34,935 nt of DNA from an uncultured Erythrobacter sp. (GCA_938015255.1 CALLQC010000127.1:1-34935); one strand, 5' to 3'. Shown: positions 8,237-16,429, numbered from the stretch's first letter. Program-made: numbers and translations. Notes: generated from the letters alone by a model not told the origin.

Positions 8237-8252
8237 TAACCTCAATTGGTTA
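8237..8252 (+). repeat. Inverted repeat between lemA and the DUF3137 gene
   Basis: TAACC-TCAATT-GGTTA is a 16-base imperfect palindrome in the 83-base divergent region. It could be an operator for one or both genes. It resembles, but does not match, a CtrA box (TTAA-N7-TTAA). No regulator is implied by the neighbours. Confidence 0.3.
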
Positions 8253-8286
8253 AGCAATCGCATCCACAGGGGAAAAACGGACGAAA

Positions 8287-9372
8287 ATGATGCGAGCAGA
8301 CGTGCAGGGATTGTTGGGGGGCCAGCTCGGCAGCTGGCTCGACGGCCAGACGCATATGCGCGAACAGGCGCGCGAAAAGGCGCAGAGCCGCTGGTTCTAC
8401 GGCGCGCTTGGCCTCATCCCGGTGCTCGCGTTTCTGTGGATCGCGCTCGATTTCTCATTCATGTCCAATGTTGTGCTCAGCGCGATGGCGTGCGGCGGGG
8501 TCTATTCCTGGGGGCAAAAGCCGATCTCCGATGCAAAAACGACGGTCAAAGTCGGGATCAATTCAGCCATCGCCGAAAATCTCGGCGTGCATTACGAGCA
8601 CGAAGTGGTGCCGGGCGAGGAATTCGAAGCCTGCCGCACCTATGGTCTGGTGCCAAAGTACGACCGAGAGGAATTTGAAGACCATTGGTATGGCGAGCTC
8701 GAAGGGCACGGTTTCCAGCTATACGAAGCGCATCTTGAAGAGAAAAAGGGATCGGGAAACCACCATCGCTGGGTCACGGTGTTCCAGGGCGCGATCATCT
8801 GCATGCAGTTCGGCCGGCAGTTCCGGTCAACCACGCTGCTCCAGCGCGCGGGCAAACACAAAAAGTTCTTCGGCCTTGGCGGCAAGAAAGATCACGTGAA
8901 ATTCGCTGGTCACAGGCTTGATTTTGTCGACCAGGTTCACCCCGCATTCGAGGATGTGTTCGACCTCTACAGTGATGATCAGGTCGAAGCGCGCGTGATC
9001 GCGCATCCGTCTTATGTCGAGCATCTTATCGCGATTGAGAAAGCGTTCGACGGGGATGATGTGCGTGTGCTGTTCACCCGCGAATCCATCGTGATCGCGG
9101 TCGAAAGCGGCGACCTGTTTGAAAGCGGCTCTATCGACGCAATCGAAGATGAAGAGCGCGTGGCCGAGGCATCCGAGCAATTCGCGGCGCTGGCGCGGCT
9201 GGCTCTCGCGATCAATCAGTCGGAGCGCGGGCGGATCATCGCCAGCCCGACCGAGGGCGGCGCAGCAGATATCGCCCCGCCCCTGCCGGGCAACAGCGTG
9301 GCCGAAATCAGCGCAGGTGACCGCCGCCGGGTGCGCCGCCAGGCAGGCGGGTTCGGTCGCAAGGGCCTTTGA
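8287..9372 (+). CDS. DUF3137 domain membrane protein, LemA partner
   Basis: The 361-residue protein has a charged N-terminal helix (QTHMREQAREKAQSRWF), then two adjacent hydrophobic segments (GALGLIPVLAFLWIAL and FMSNVVLSAMACGGV, about residues 39-75). A soluble domain follows with the DUF3137 pattern: HYEHEVVPGEEFEACRTYGLVPKYDREEFEDHWYGELEG, ELYEAHLEE-type strand, TVFQGAIICMQFGRQF, DLYSDDQVEARVIAHPSYVEHLIAIEKAF, and IVIAVESGDLFESGSI. This family is of unknown function and often sits beside lemA, as it does here in divergent orientation. The C-terminal 60 residues are low in conservation and basic (RRRVRRQAGGFGRKGL). It converges with the carboxyspermidine decarboxylase, nine bases apart. Confidence 0.88.
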   Translation: MMRADVQGLLGGQLGSWLDGQTHMREQAREKAQSRWFYGALGLIPVLAFLWIALDFSFMSNVVLSAMACGGVYSWGQKPISDAKTTVKVGINSAIAENLGVHYEHEVVPGEEFEACRTYGLVPKYDREEFEDHWYGELEGHGFQLYEAHLEEKKGSGNHHRWVTVFQGAIICMQFGRQFRSTTLLQRAGKHKKFFGLGGKKDHVKFAGHRLDFVDQVHPAFEDVFDLYSDDQVEARVIAHPSYVEHLIAIEKAFDGDDVRVLFTRESIVIAVESGDLFESGSIDAIEDEERVAEASEQFAALARLALAINQSERGRIIASPTEGGAADIAPPLPGNSVAEISAGDRRRVRRQAGGFGRKGL

Positions 9373-9381
9373 CCCGCACGC

Positions 9382-10572
9382 TCAACTCAGCCGATCGCGG
9401 AAATCCTCGTACTCAAAGCGTTTGACACATTCGAGCGCATCCGTTTCGCTGTCCCACAACCAGATCGAGGGAAGCTGCACACCGTTGAACGTGTTCGTCT
9501 TCACCATCGAATAATGCGCCTGATCGAGGAACGCGAAGCGCGCGCCCGGTTCTGCCGGAACGGGCAGGCGATAATCGCCGATCACGTCTCCGGCGAGGCA
9601 TGACGGACCGCCCAACCGGATCGGAATGCTGTCATCCTGCAATTCGCCTAGCATTGCGGGGCGATAGGGAGCCTCCAGCACATCGGGCATGTGGCATGTC
9701 GCGGAGATATCAGTGATGCCGATCGGCACTTCGTTGAAACCTGTATCAAGCAAAGTGCCGATGAGTATGCCTGCATCAAGAGCAATCGCTTCGCCCGGTT
9801 CGATGATGATCTCTGCCCCGGTGTCTGCGGCAGCGTCTTTCAGGAATTCAACCAGTGCATCGCGCTCATAATCGGCGCGGGTGATGTGATGCCCTCCGCC
9901 CATATTGATCCATTTGAGCTGCCCGAACCAAGGCTCAATTGCATCGAACACGCGGTCCCACGTCTGGCGCAGGGGCTCAAAGGTCTGCTCGCACAGATTG
10001 TGGAAATGGATACCTTCGACGCCGTCCATATGCTCTTCGGTTAGCTGGTCGAGCGGAAAACCGAGGCGTGAACCGGGCGCGCTGGGATCGTATTTGGGCA
10101 CTTCGCCGGTCGCGACCATGGGATTGATGCGCAGGCCGACGGACACGTCACCACCGGTCACCGAAGCCTGATCAAGGATCAGCGCCGCGCGCCGCATCTG
10201 GCCGGGCGAGTTGAAGATCACATGGTCGGAAAGGCGGCAAATCTCGTCCAGCTCCTCCGGCTTGAAGGCTGCGGAATAGGTCGCGATTTCTCCGTCATAG
10301 AATTCGGACGCCAGCCGCGCTTCCCACAGGCCGCTGTTGGAGACACCGTCGAGATACTCACCGATGATATGCGCGGTCGACCACATCGAGAACGCCTTGA
10401 GCGCGGCAAAAACCTTGATGCTCGCACCGTCGCTGGCCGCACGGTCGCGAATATCGGCAAGGATCTGGCAATTCGCGCGCAGCTTCGCCGCGTCCACCAC
10501 GAATGCGGGGCTTTCCACGCGGGAAAGATCAAAGTGGGCGAACGCGCCCGGATCACCGGCTTTTGTTTCCAT
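9382..10572 (-). CDS. nspC: Carboxynorspermidine/carboxyspermidine decarboxylase
   Basis: The enzyme removes the carboxyl group of carboxyspermidine (or carboxynorspermidine), giving spermidine, and uses PLP in the cytoplasm. The 396-residue protein is a fold III decarboxylase with lysine K59 in VFAALKAFS. The family-specific blocks are SNSGLWEARLA, GLRINPMV...KYDPSAPGSRLG, GIHFHNLCEQ, INMGGGHHITR and IIEPGEAI. GGPSCLAGDVIGDY carries the active-site Cys, and DQAHYSMVKTNTFNG closes the set. Its ATG follows the GNAT stop by three bases, and the dehydrogenase making its substrate is one gene upstream, so the pathway order is preserved in the operon. Confidence 0.95.
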   Translation of the reverse strand: METKAGDPGAFAHFDLSRVESPAFVVDAAKLRANCQILADIRDRAASDGASIKVFAALKAFSMWSTAHIIGEYLDGVSNSGLWEARLASEFYDGEIATYSAAFKPEELDEICRLSDHVIFNSPGQMRRAALILDQASVTGGDVSVGLRINPMVATGEVPKYDPSAPGSRLGFPLDQLTEEHMDGVEGIHFHNLCEQTFEPLRQTWDRVFDAIEPWFGQLKWINMGGGHHITRADYERDALVEFLKDAAADTGAEIIIEPGEAIALDAGILIGTLLDTGFNEVPIGITDISATCHMPDVLEAPYRPAMLGELQDDSIPIRLGGPSCLAGDVIGDYRLPVPAEPGARFAFLDQAHYSMVKTNTFNGVQLPSIWLWDSETDALECVKRFEYEDFRDRLS

Positions 10573-10575
10573 CTC

Positions 10576-11091
10576 TTACAGCTTTCTATGCATGACCAAT
10601 GCGTCGACATGCCCCGCTTTAGGGTGATCGAAGGCATCGGGCAGGCGTCCGACGATTGCAAAGCCTAAGCTCTCCCACAATCGGACTGCGCCAATATTGA
10701 TCGACACCACGAAATTGAACTGCATCGCGGCAAAGCCCAGTTCGCGCGCTTTTTGCATCGAATGCTCGCACATCGCGCGTGCAATGCCTTTGCCGCGCGC
10801 CGCTTCGCCGACCACATAGCCGCAATTGGCGACATGACTTCCGCCACCCGCCTGATTGCGTTTGAGATAGTCGGTCCCCAGAACTACACCAGCCTCTTCG
10901 GCGACGAAGCAATGTCCGCCACCGTCCATCCAATATGCGAGCGCAGACTCTCGAGAGATGTCGCGGTCAATCGTGTAGGTCTCACCTGCCCGGATGACCG
11001 GACCTATGATGCCCCAAATTGCGCTGGCGTCAGAGGGTTGGGCCTCGCGGATCAGAAGCCCACCGGCCCGTCCAGCTCTTTCACCTGCCAT
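10576..11091 (-). CDS. GNAT family N-acetyltransferase in the spermidine operon
   Basis: The 171-residue protein has the GNAT order: an N-terminal strand LLIREAQPSDASAIWGIIGPVI, the central VVLGTDYLKRNQ, the acetyl-CoA pyrophosphate loop in CGYVVGEAARGKGIARAMCEHSMQKARELGF (V-V-x-x-x-x-R-G-K-G-I-A), and the late FNFVVSINIGAVRLWESLGFAIVGRLPDAF with the usual N-x-x-A-x-x-L-W-E-x-x-G-F. ATG at 11091 is preferred to the ORF-track start at 11172; it still overlaps the end of the dehydrogenase gene by 40 bases. It lies between the two carboxyspermidine enzymes, so a polyamine or polyamine-precursor acceptor is plausible, but the substrate is inference. Confidence 0.88.
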   Translation of the reverse strand: MAGERAGRAGGLLIREAQPSDASAIWGIIGPVIRAGETYTIDRDISRESALAYWMDGGGHCFVAEEAGVVLGTDYLKRNQAGGGSHVANCGYVVGEAARGKGIARAMCEHSMQKARELGFAAMQFNFVVSINIGAVRLWESLGFAIVGRLPDAFDHPKAGHVDALVMHRKL

Positions 11092-12263
11092 GGCAGGCCG
11101 TGCGCGTTGAGCATCTCCATAAATGGATCGGGGTCCATCTCTTCCATGTTGAAGACGCCCGTACCCGACCATGTGCCGGTGACCATCATGGCGCTGCCGA
11201 TCATTGCTGGCACACCGGTCGTGTATGAAACCGCCTGATTGCCGGTTTCCTCGTAAGCTGCCTCGTGCGAGCAGATGTTGTTGATGTAAAACGTCTTTTC
11301 GCCTGACCCATCCAGCGCCTCTCCGGTCGCGATGCAGCCGATATTGGTGTTACCCTTGGTCGTCTCGCCCAGAGTCTCGGGCTTGGGCAGCACGGCGGCG
11401 AGGAATTGCAGCGGGATGATTTCCTTGCCCTGATAGCGGATCGGCTCGATGCCGGTCATGCCGACATTCTGCAGCACGGTCAGGTGTTTGATATATTCAT
11501 CGCCAAAGGTCATCCAGAAGCGCGCGCGCTCCATTTCGGGGTTGAACTTGGCGAGGCTTTCCAGCTCCTCGTGATACATCAGATAGGCGTTTTTCGGCCC
11601 GACCGCTTCGAAATCGAATTCGGTCTTCACCTGCATTGCGGGTGTTTCGACCCACTCACCGTTTTCCCAATGGCGCGCGGGCGCGGTCACTTCGCGGATA
11701 TTGATTTCCGGATTGAAGTTGGTCGCAAATGCCTGACCATGATCGCCGCCATTGCAATCGAGGATGTCGAGCGTGCGGATGGTCTTCAGCTTGTGTTTCT
11801 TCAGCCACATGGTGAAGACGCTGGTGACGCCGGGATCGAAACCTGAACCCAGCAACGCCATAAGGCCCGCTTCCTTGAAACGGTCGTGATAGGCCCACTG
11901 CCATTTGTATTCGAACTTCGCTTCGTCTTTGGGCTCATAATTTGCAGTGTCGAGATAGTGCACGCCCGCCTCCAGACAGGCATCCATGATCGGCAGATCC
12001 TGATATGGCAGCGCGAGGTTTACGACGAGGCCGGGCTGAACCTTTTTGATCAGGTTCACCATCGCGGGCACTTCCTCGGCGTCGATCTCGTATGTCGCAA
12101 CATCCACGCCGGTGCGCGTTTTGACGCTTGCCGCAATCGCATCGCACTTTGACTTGGTCCGGCTGGCAAGGTGGATATCGGAGAAGATATCCTTGTTCAT
12201 CGCCATCTTGTGGACACAGACGCTGCTGACGCCCCCTGCCCCGATCACCAGAACTGTCGACAT
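11052..12263 (-). CDS. Carboxynorspermidine/carboxyspermidine dehydrogenase, saccharopine dehydrogenase family
   Basis: This NADPH enzyme joins aspartate semialdehyde with putrescine (or diaminopropane), giving carboxyspermidine. The 403-residue protein opens with the Rossmann loop VLVIGAGGVSSVCVHKMA and continues with SRTKSKCDAIAAS, VNLALPYQDLPIMDACLEAGVHYLDTANYEP, GSGFDPGVTSVFTMW, LDCNGGDHGQAFATNFNPEINIREV, and HEAAYEETGNQAVSYTTGVPAMIGS. These features place it with carboxynorspermidine rather than lysine saccharopine dehydrogenases. Of two in-frame ATGs (12269 and 12263), the second is better spaced from GAAAGG (8 bases against 2). It is first in an operon with the GNAT and decarboxylase genes, and is divergent from the dehydratase gene. 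Confidence 0.94.
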   Translation of the reverse strand: MSTVLVIGAGGVSSVCVHKMAMNKDIFSDIHLASRTKSKCDAIAASVKTRTGVDVATYEIDAEEVPAMVNLIKKVQPGLVVNLALPYQDLPIMDACLEAGVHYLDTANYEPKDEAKFEYKWQWAYHDRFKEAGLMALLGSGFDPGVTSVFTMWLKKHKLKTIRTLDILDCNGGDHGQAFATNFNPEINIREVTAPARHWENGEWVETPAMQVKTEFDFEAVGPKNAYLMYHEELESLAKFNPEMERARFWMTFGDEYIKHLTVLQNVGMTGIEPIRYQGKEIIPLQFLAAVLPKPETLGETTKGNTNIGCIATGEALDGSGEKTFYINNICSHEAAYEETGNQAVSYTTGVPAMIGSAMMVTGTWSGTGVFNMEEMDPDPFMEMLNAHGLPWQVKELDGPVGF

Positions 12264-12430
12264 ATTCATGACCTTTCAAATTCGATTCTTGCGCGGCTCA
12301 TTAGTCCAATGCGCGGACCGCGACAATTGATCCGGTGTTTCCTACCGATGGTGCTTGAGGCATAGCGGAATGATGGAAAGGGCAACTCGCAAATGGCAGG
12401 AAACGAGCGCTTGGAAAAGTTCAATGAAAA

Positions 12431-12451
12431 CAGTGAATTTTACTTACACTG
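12431..12451. promoter_or_regulatory. Inverted repeat, candidate operator before the dehydratase gene
   Basis: CAGTG-AATTTTACTTA-CACTG (21 bases, 5-bp arms, 11-base AT-rich spacer) lies 40 bases before the dehydratase start in the 227-base divergent region 12264-12490. TACACT inside it could be a -10 element, but no convincing -35 lies 17 bases away. The rest of that region shows no gene; a doubled GTTCCAT follows at about 12458-12472. Confidence 0.3.
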
Positions 12452-12490
12452 GACCCTGTTCCATGTGTTCCATCCTGTAGGAATTGAGGC

Positions 12491-13435
12491 ATGACTGATC
12501 GCACTCGAAAACCCACGTCTGAAGGCGTCGCCAAGGCTCTAGCCAGCCTGGAAGCGATCCCGCTGCCTCCGACGCCATTGCTGCCGGTCGAACTGAACGG
12601 CGTGCGGGTGCATGTGAAGGCCGAGAACCTGCAACCCATTGGTGCCTTCAAGATCAGGGGCGCGTGGTGGCGGCTGTCGAACCTTGAAAGCGACCACGCC
12701 GTCGCCGTGTCCAGCGGCAACCATGCACAAGGTGTCGCGTGGGCGGCAAGGCGGCTTGGACTGAAGGCGACGATCGTGATGCCGCGCGATGCGCCGCGCG
12801 TAAAGCTGGAGAACACGCGGGCATTGGGGGCCGAGGTGGTGTTGTATGAGCGGCCCGGAGAGGACCGCGACGCGGTTGCCGCAAAGCTGATCGCGGAACG
12901 CGGCGGCACGCTCGTCCATGCGTTTGGAGATCCGTGGGTCATGGAGGGGCAAGGCACCGCCGGACTGGAAGTGACAGAGCAATTGGGGCGCGAGCCATCC
13001 CGCCTTGTCGTATGCTGCGGCGGCGGCGGTTTGGCGGTCGGCCTCTCGCTCGCCTGCCCCGATGCGGCGATCCACATCGTCGAGCCCGATGGCTGGGACA
13101 TGGTCGGGCAAGCGCTTGCCAAGGGAGCAATCGTGCGGGCCGGCACCGATGCGCCAAAGACGATCTGCGATGCGCTCCAGCCGGAAAGCACCAAGCAGCT
13201 CAATCTGGACATGCTTGCGGGGCGCGCCGAACCGGGCTTGACCGTCACCGATGACGAGATCCGCACCGCGCAGAGATGGGCTTTCGCAAACCTTCGCATG
13301 GTGGTGGAGCCCGGCGGTGCTGCGGCGCTGGCAGCCGCGCTCGCGGGCAAGGTTGCCGTGGATGAGGCCACCGTCATCATGGTCACTGGCGGCAATGCGG
13401 ACCCTGTGCGCTTCGCCGAAACCATAGCGGGATGA
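12491..13435 (+). CDS. Threonine/serine dehydratase-like PLP enzyme (no ACT domain)
   Basis: The 314-residue protein belongs to fold II PLP enzymes that deaminate or racemise serine, threonine or hydroxyaspartate. PLP lysine K54 is in QPIGAFKIRGA, the substrate loop is SSGNHAQGVAWAA, the phosphate-binding loop is CCGGGGLAVGL (about residues 174-184), and VEPGGAAALAAAL plus MVTGGNADP close the core. It ends after the catalytic domain, so there is no allosteric ACT domain as in biosynthetic IlvA; it resembles catabolic threonine dehydratases or serine/hydroxyaspartate lyases and racemases. The ATG at 12491 follows GAATTGAGGC. The actual substrate is not readable from sequence. Confidence 0.88.
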   Translation: MTDRTRKPTSEGVAKALASLEAIPLPPTPLLPVELNGVRVHVKAENLQPIGAFKIRGAWWRLSNLESDHAVAVSSGNHAQGVAWAARRLGLKATIVMPRDAPRVKLENTRALGAEVVLYERPGEDRDAVAAKLIAERGGTLVHAFGDPWVMEGQGTAGLEVTEQLGREPSRLVVCCGGGGLAVGLSLACPDAAIHIVEPDGWDMVGQALAKGAIVRAGTDAPKTICDALQPESTKQLNLDMLAGRAEPGLTVTDDEIRTAQRWAFANLRMVVEPGGAAALAAALAGKVAVDEATVIMVTGGNADPVRFAETIAG

Positions 13436-13508
13436 ACCCGCGCGCAATTGACAATCGGCCTGCGCTCTCGCAGGACTCTGCGCGATAAGAGAAGAGGGGA
13501 TCGTCTCA

Positions 13509-13964
13509 ATGCAAGCGCAAATGCTCGCGCCCGCTGCGGTGTTGGTGGTGTGGACCCTGGTGGTCCTGTTCTGGATCGTGCCCGTGCGTTTCGGCGCCAT
13601 AGCCAAGGTGGAGGACAAGTCGGTCTTCACCGGAAAGCAGGGCGGCCGCGGGCAGGATCTGGAAGGCAAGATTCCTGACAAGGCGAACTGGCCTGCGCAT
13701 AATCACAGCCATCTCCATGAACAGCCGACGCTGTTCTACGCTGTGGTGGTGATGCTGGCGATAGTGGGGCCGACCGGCTTCGATGTGATGCTGGCATGGG
13801 TCTATGTCGGGCTGAGGATCATACATTCGCTATGGCAGATACTGGTCAATAGGCTGCCGGTCCGCTTTGCCCTGTTCCTGCTCAGCACATTTGCACTCGT
13901 CGCCCTCGCGATCCGCGCGGTCATGGCGACCGTTTTCGCGGACGCAAGCACGCTTCCCGCATAA
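13509..13964 (+). CDS. MAPEG family membrane protein, first of a tandem pair
   Basis: The 151-residue protein shows four hydrophobic segments (about residues 7-28, 74-88, 92-107, 118-140), as in MAPEG proteins, a family that includes membrane glutathione transferases and leukotriene synthases. The family centre is NHSHLHEQPTLFYAVVVMLAIVG followed by LAWVYVGLRIIHSLWQ, with the expected N-x-x-E-x-x-P-x-F and the R-x-x-H-S. A loop after the first helix (KVEDKSVFTGKQGGRGQDLEGKIPDKANWPAHN) is shared with the next gene. ATG 13509 is preceded by AGAGGGG. The two copies have the same architecture and only 11 bases between them. Confidence 0.9.
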   Translation: MQAQMLAPAAVLVVWTLVVLFWIVPVRFGAIAKVEDKSVFTGKQGGRGQDLEGKIPDKANWPAHNHSHLHEQPTLFYAVVVMLAIVGPTGFDVMLAWVYVGLRIIHSLWQILVNRLPVRFALFLLSTFALVALAIRAVMATVFADASTLPA

Positions 13965-13975
13965 GGATAACGACA

Positions 13976-14422
13976 ATGAACGGAATGGAAATCCTGCAAC
14001 CCACAGTGGCACTGATGATCTGGACCATGGTCATGTGGGCCTGGATGTATGCCACGCGGATACCCGCAATGAGCAAGTCGCCCGATATCGAAGCGCCTGC
14101 CAAGCTGGTTGGGACAACCGGCGCGGAACTGCGCGGCAAGCTGCCGGAAAAGGTCAACTGGAAAGCCGACAATTACAATCACCTGCATGAACAGCCCACG
14201 GTGTTCTACGCTGTTGCGATCACACTGGCCGTGCTAGATCAGGGCGGCGGGATGAACGCGTTTCTGGCGTGGATCTATGTGGGCCTGCGCGTTGCCCACT
14301 CGCTGGTTCAGGCGACCGCCAACAAGGTCATGGTGCGGTTCGTGCTGTTTGCGCTATCAAGCCTGGTGCTGATTGCGTTGATCTTCCACGCGTCAATCGT
14401 GGTGTTCGACATTCACATCTGA
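13976..14422 (+). CDS. MAPEG family membrane protein, second of a tandem pair
   Basis: The 148-residue paralogue of the preceding gene carries the same blocks (KLPEKVNWKADNYNHLHEQPTVFYAVAITLAVL, LAWIYVGLRVAHSLVQATANKVMVRFVLF) and four hydrophobic segments. A Shine-Dalgarno AAGGATAA sits just upstream of ATG 13976. The pair may form homo- or hetero-trimers, as MAPEG proteins are trimeric, but this is inference. No glutathione-specific residue can be asserted. The gene converges with trxB, 23 bases apart; the GGCGG-GGGCTTACT-CCGCC repeat around 14437-14455 lies across the trxB stop. Confidence 0.9.
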   Translation: MNGMEILQPTVALMIWTMVMWAWMYATRIPAMSKSPDIEAPAKLVGTTGAELRGKLPEKVNWKADNYNHLHEQPTVFYAVAITLAVLDQGGGMNAFLAWIYVGLRVAHSLVQATANKVMVRFVLFALSSLVLIALIFHASIVVFDIHI

Positions 14423-14445
14423 AACTGTCCGAAGACGGCGGGGGC

Positions 14446-15420
14446 TTACTCCGCCGCTTCGGTCGCGGTTTCAGCCAGGTCTTCCTGCACGGCCAGATAC
14501 CGTTCGCCATCGAGCGCTGCCATGCAGCCCATCCCCGCGGCGGTGACCGCCTGACGATAGACATGATCCGTCACATCGCCAGCGGCAAACACGCCGGGCA
14601 ACTCGGTCTTGGGCGTCCCGGGCTCAACCAGCAGGTATCCGCCGTCATCCATCGGCAGTTTACCCTTGAACAGCTCCGTCGCAGGTGCGTGGCCAATGGC
14701 AACGAAAGCGCCATCGACCTGCAAAGTTGAGGTCTCGCCCGTCTGCGTATCCTCAAGCACGAGATGGTCCAGCGCACCGCTCTCGCCCGCCTGGAAGCTC
14801 TTGACTGTCTTGGTCCACAAGGTCGAAATCTTGGGATGCTTCAGCAAGCGCTCCTGCAGGATCTTCTCCGCCCGCAGCTCATCGCGCCGGTGGATCAAAG
14901 TCACATCGTCGGAATGGTTGGTGAGATAGAGCGCTTCTTCAACTGCGGTGTTGCCGCCGCCGATCACGGCGACCTTTTTACCGCGGTAGAAGAACCCGTC
15001 ACAGGTCGCGCAGGCGGACACACCTTTGCCGCCCAGTTCCTGTTCGCCGGGCGCGCCGAGCCACTTTGCCTGCGCGCCGGTGCAAATGACCAGCGTATCC
15101 CCGATATACTCATCCCCGCTGTCTCCGATGGCGGTGTAAGGGGGCCCGTTCTCCAGATCGACAGAGACAATGGTGTCCCACATCATGCGGGTGCCGACAT
15201 GTTCAGCCTGCGCCTTCATCTCTTCCATAAGCCACGGGCCCTGCACCACTTCGCGGTAGCCGGGATAGTTTTCGACATCGGTGGTAATGGTCAGCTGCCC
15301 GCCAGGTTGCAGACCCTGCACAACAATCGGTTCAAGCATGGCGCGCGCAGCATAGATTGCAGCCGAATAGCCTGCGGGGCCTGAGCCGATGATCAGCATC
15401 TTGGTGCGGTGGGTCGCCAT
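14446..15420 (-). CDS. trxB: Thioredoxin reductase
   Basis: A cytoplasmic flavoprotein that uses NADPH to reduce thioredoxin. The 324 residues have the FAD loop IIGSGPAGYSAAIYAARA near the start, GGQLTITTDVENYPGY, and the redox-active CATCD (C137 and C140). The NADPH loop VAVIGGGNTAVEEALYLT, then HRRDELRA, and the C-terminal FAAGDVTDHVYRQAVTAAGMGCMAALDGERYL complete the set. The domain order and length are those of low-molecular-weight bacterial TrxB. ATG at 15420 is preceded by ACAGGAATTCACA. It stands alone on its strand between convergent MAPEG genes and the phosphatase. Confidence 0.97.
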   Translation of the reverse strand: MATHRTKMLIIGSGPAGYSAAIYAARAMLEPIVVQGLQPGGQLTITTDVENYPGYREVVQGPWLMEEMKAQAEHVGTRMMWDTIVSVDLENGPPYTAIGDSGDEYIGDTLVICTGAQAKWLGAPGEQELGGKGVSACATCDGFFYRGKKVAVIGGGNTAVEEALYLTNHSDDVTLIHRRDELRAEKILQERLLKHPKISTLWTKTVKSFQAGESGALDHLVLEDTQTGETSTLQVDGAFVAIGHAPATELFKGKLPMDDGGYLLVEPGTPKTELPGVFAAGDVTDHVYRQAVTAAGMGCMAALDGERYLAVQEDLAETATEAAE

Positions 15421-15500
15421 TGTGAATTCCTGTTTGATAATGCAGACCGCGATTTAGGCGTTAACGCCGCGCGCTTCAATCGACGGCGCGAAGGATTGTC

Positions 15501-16292
15501 TTACGCATCCACAAGCTGGGCTATAATCGCATCGCGTTTGCCAGGATCGACGCCCAGCCCTTCCTCCAGATACGCATCGATCGAGCCGAAGCGAGCGACA
15601 GCGGACGCCCTTGATGCTTGCAGAAATTCCGCCTCGACCCCCATGAGCACGCGCATGGTCGCCTCGTCCCTTGCTCCGTATTTTCCGCCCATCAGCGCCA
15701 TTCCGTGCGCAATGCGCTCTTCATTTCGAGGCGAGTGATTGGTCAGGAGATAATCGTGCATCGCATCGTCAGGATGCACGCCGAGCAGGTGAAGAAGCAG
15801 ATCTGCTGCAATGCCCGTGCGGTCCTTGCCCGCGGCGCAGTGAACAAGGCTCGCGCCCTTACCGCTCGCCAGCGCATCGAAATAGCGCTGGAGAACCCAG
15901 TTGAGGCCGGCACGGTCAGGTAGCGCGCCATACAAGCTTACCATTGCCGAATGGGCACTTGCGGCGTCGATGCTTCCCTCCGCAGCCTCAAGATGGGGCG
16001 CGAGGCCAGCGGTTTCGCCTTCGAAATAGATCACTTCGGCTGCGAAACCATCCGGACGTTTGCAGCTGTGTCGCGCGCGCTCGCTGTCTCCGCGCAGATC
16101 GATCACATGCGCTAGTGAAAGCGCGGAAACCGTGGCCAAATCGCCGCCGCTCGCATCGGCATGGTGCCCGGACCTAAACAGCAAACCCGTCTTTACCCGG
16201 CCGCCGGATGCGGTCCGATACCCACCGTAGTCACGAAAATTGTGGATGCTGTCTGTGGTCAGGAAGCGGCTCGTATCGGGCTCTCGAATCAT
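15501..16292 (-). CDS. Tyrosine-specific/dual-specificity protein phosphatase
   Basis: The 263-residue protein has the Cys-phosphatase loop HCAAGKDRTGIAADLLL (C152), and an N-terminal NFRDYGGY...GRVKTGLLFRSGHHA that is typical of the bacterial Y_phosphatase3 family, along with VIDLRGDSER. It should dephosphorylate protein tyrosine or possibly phosphoinositide-type substrates in the cytoplasm; no export signal is present with this start. ATG 16292 (MIREPDTSRF) is chosen because the 24-residue upstream extension in the ORF track is not family-like. The Shine-Dalgarno is weak. It is divergent from the response regulator. Confidence 0.9.
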   Translation of the reverse strand: MIREPDTSRFLTTDSIHNFRDYGGYRTASGGRVKTGLLFRSGHHADASGGDLATVSALSLAHVIDLRGDSERARHSCKRPDGFAAEVIYFEGETAGLAPHLEAAEGSIDAASAHSAMVSLYGALPDRAGLNWVLQRYFDALASGKGASLVHCAAGKDRTGIAADLLLHLLGVHPDDAMHDYLLTNHSPRNEERIAHGMALMGGKYGARDEATMRVLMGVEAEFLQASRASAVARFGSIDAYLEEGLGVDPGKRDAIIAQLVDA

Positions 16293-16352
16293 CGTGAGAC
16301 ACTGACAGTGCCGGGCCCTGCGCACAACCGCCGCCGTTAGGTGCCAATGCGT

Positions 16353-16374
16353 ATCACCGTACAAAACCGGTGAT
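16353..16374. promoter_or_regulatory. Perfect inverted repeat in the phosphatase/response-regulator divergent region
   Basis: ATCACCG-TACAAAAC-CGGTGAT has 7-bp perfect arms and an 8-base spacer, the size of a typical dimer operator. It lies 55 bases upstream of the response regulator start and 61 upstream of the phosphatase start. The regulator binding it is not known. Confidence 0.4.
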
Positions 16375-16429
16375 GGTAAAACCTATGTAAGCAAGAGGCC
16401 GAGAAATCGACGCAGCGTGAGGGAACACA

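Noticed and set aside
8237-8252. CtrA binding site near lemA
   Set aside because: The repeat lacks the TTAA-N7-TTAA layout; it is kept only as a generic inverted repeat.
12421-13681. Long antisense ORFs of 362 and 380 residues over the dehydratase gene
   Set aside because: High-GC shadows; the plus-strand frame carries complete PLP-enzyme motifs and the antisense products are low-complexity Arg/Ser/Pro-rich.
14437-14455. GGCGG-N9-CCGCC hairpin between the MAPEG and trxB genes as a terminator
   Set aside because: Short stem with no T-run on either side, and it covers the trxB stop codon.
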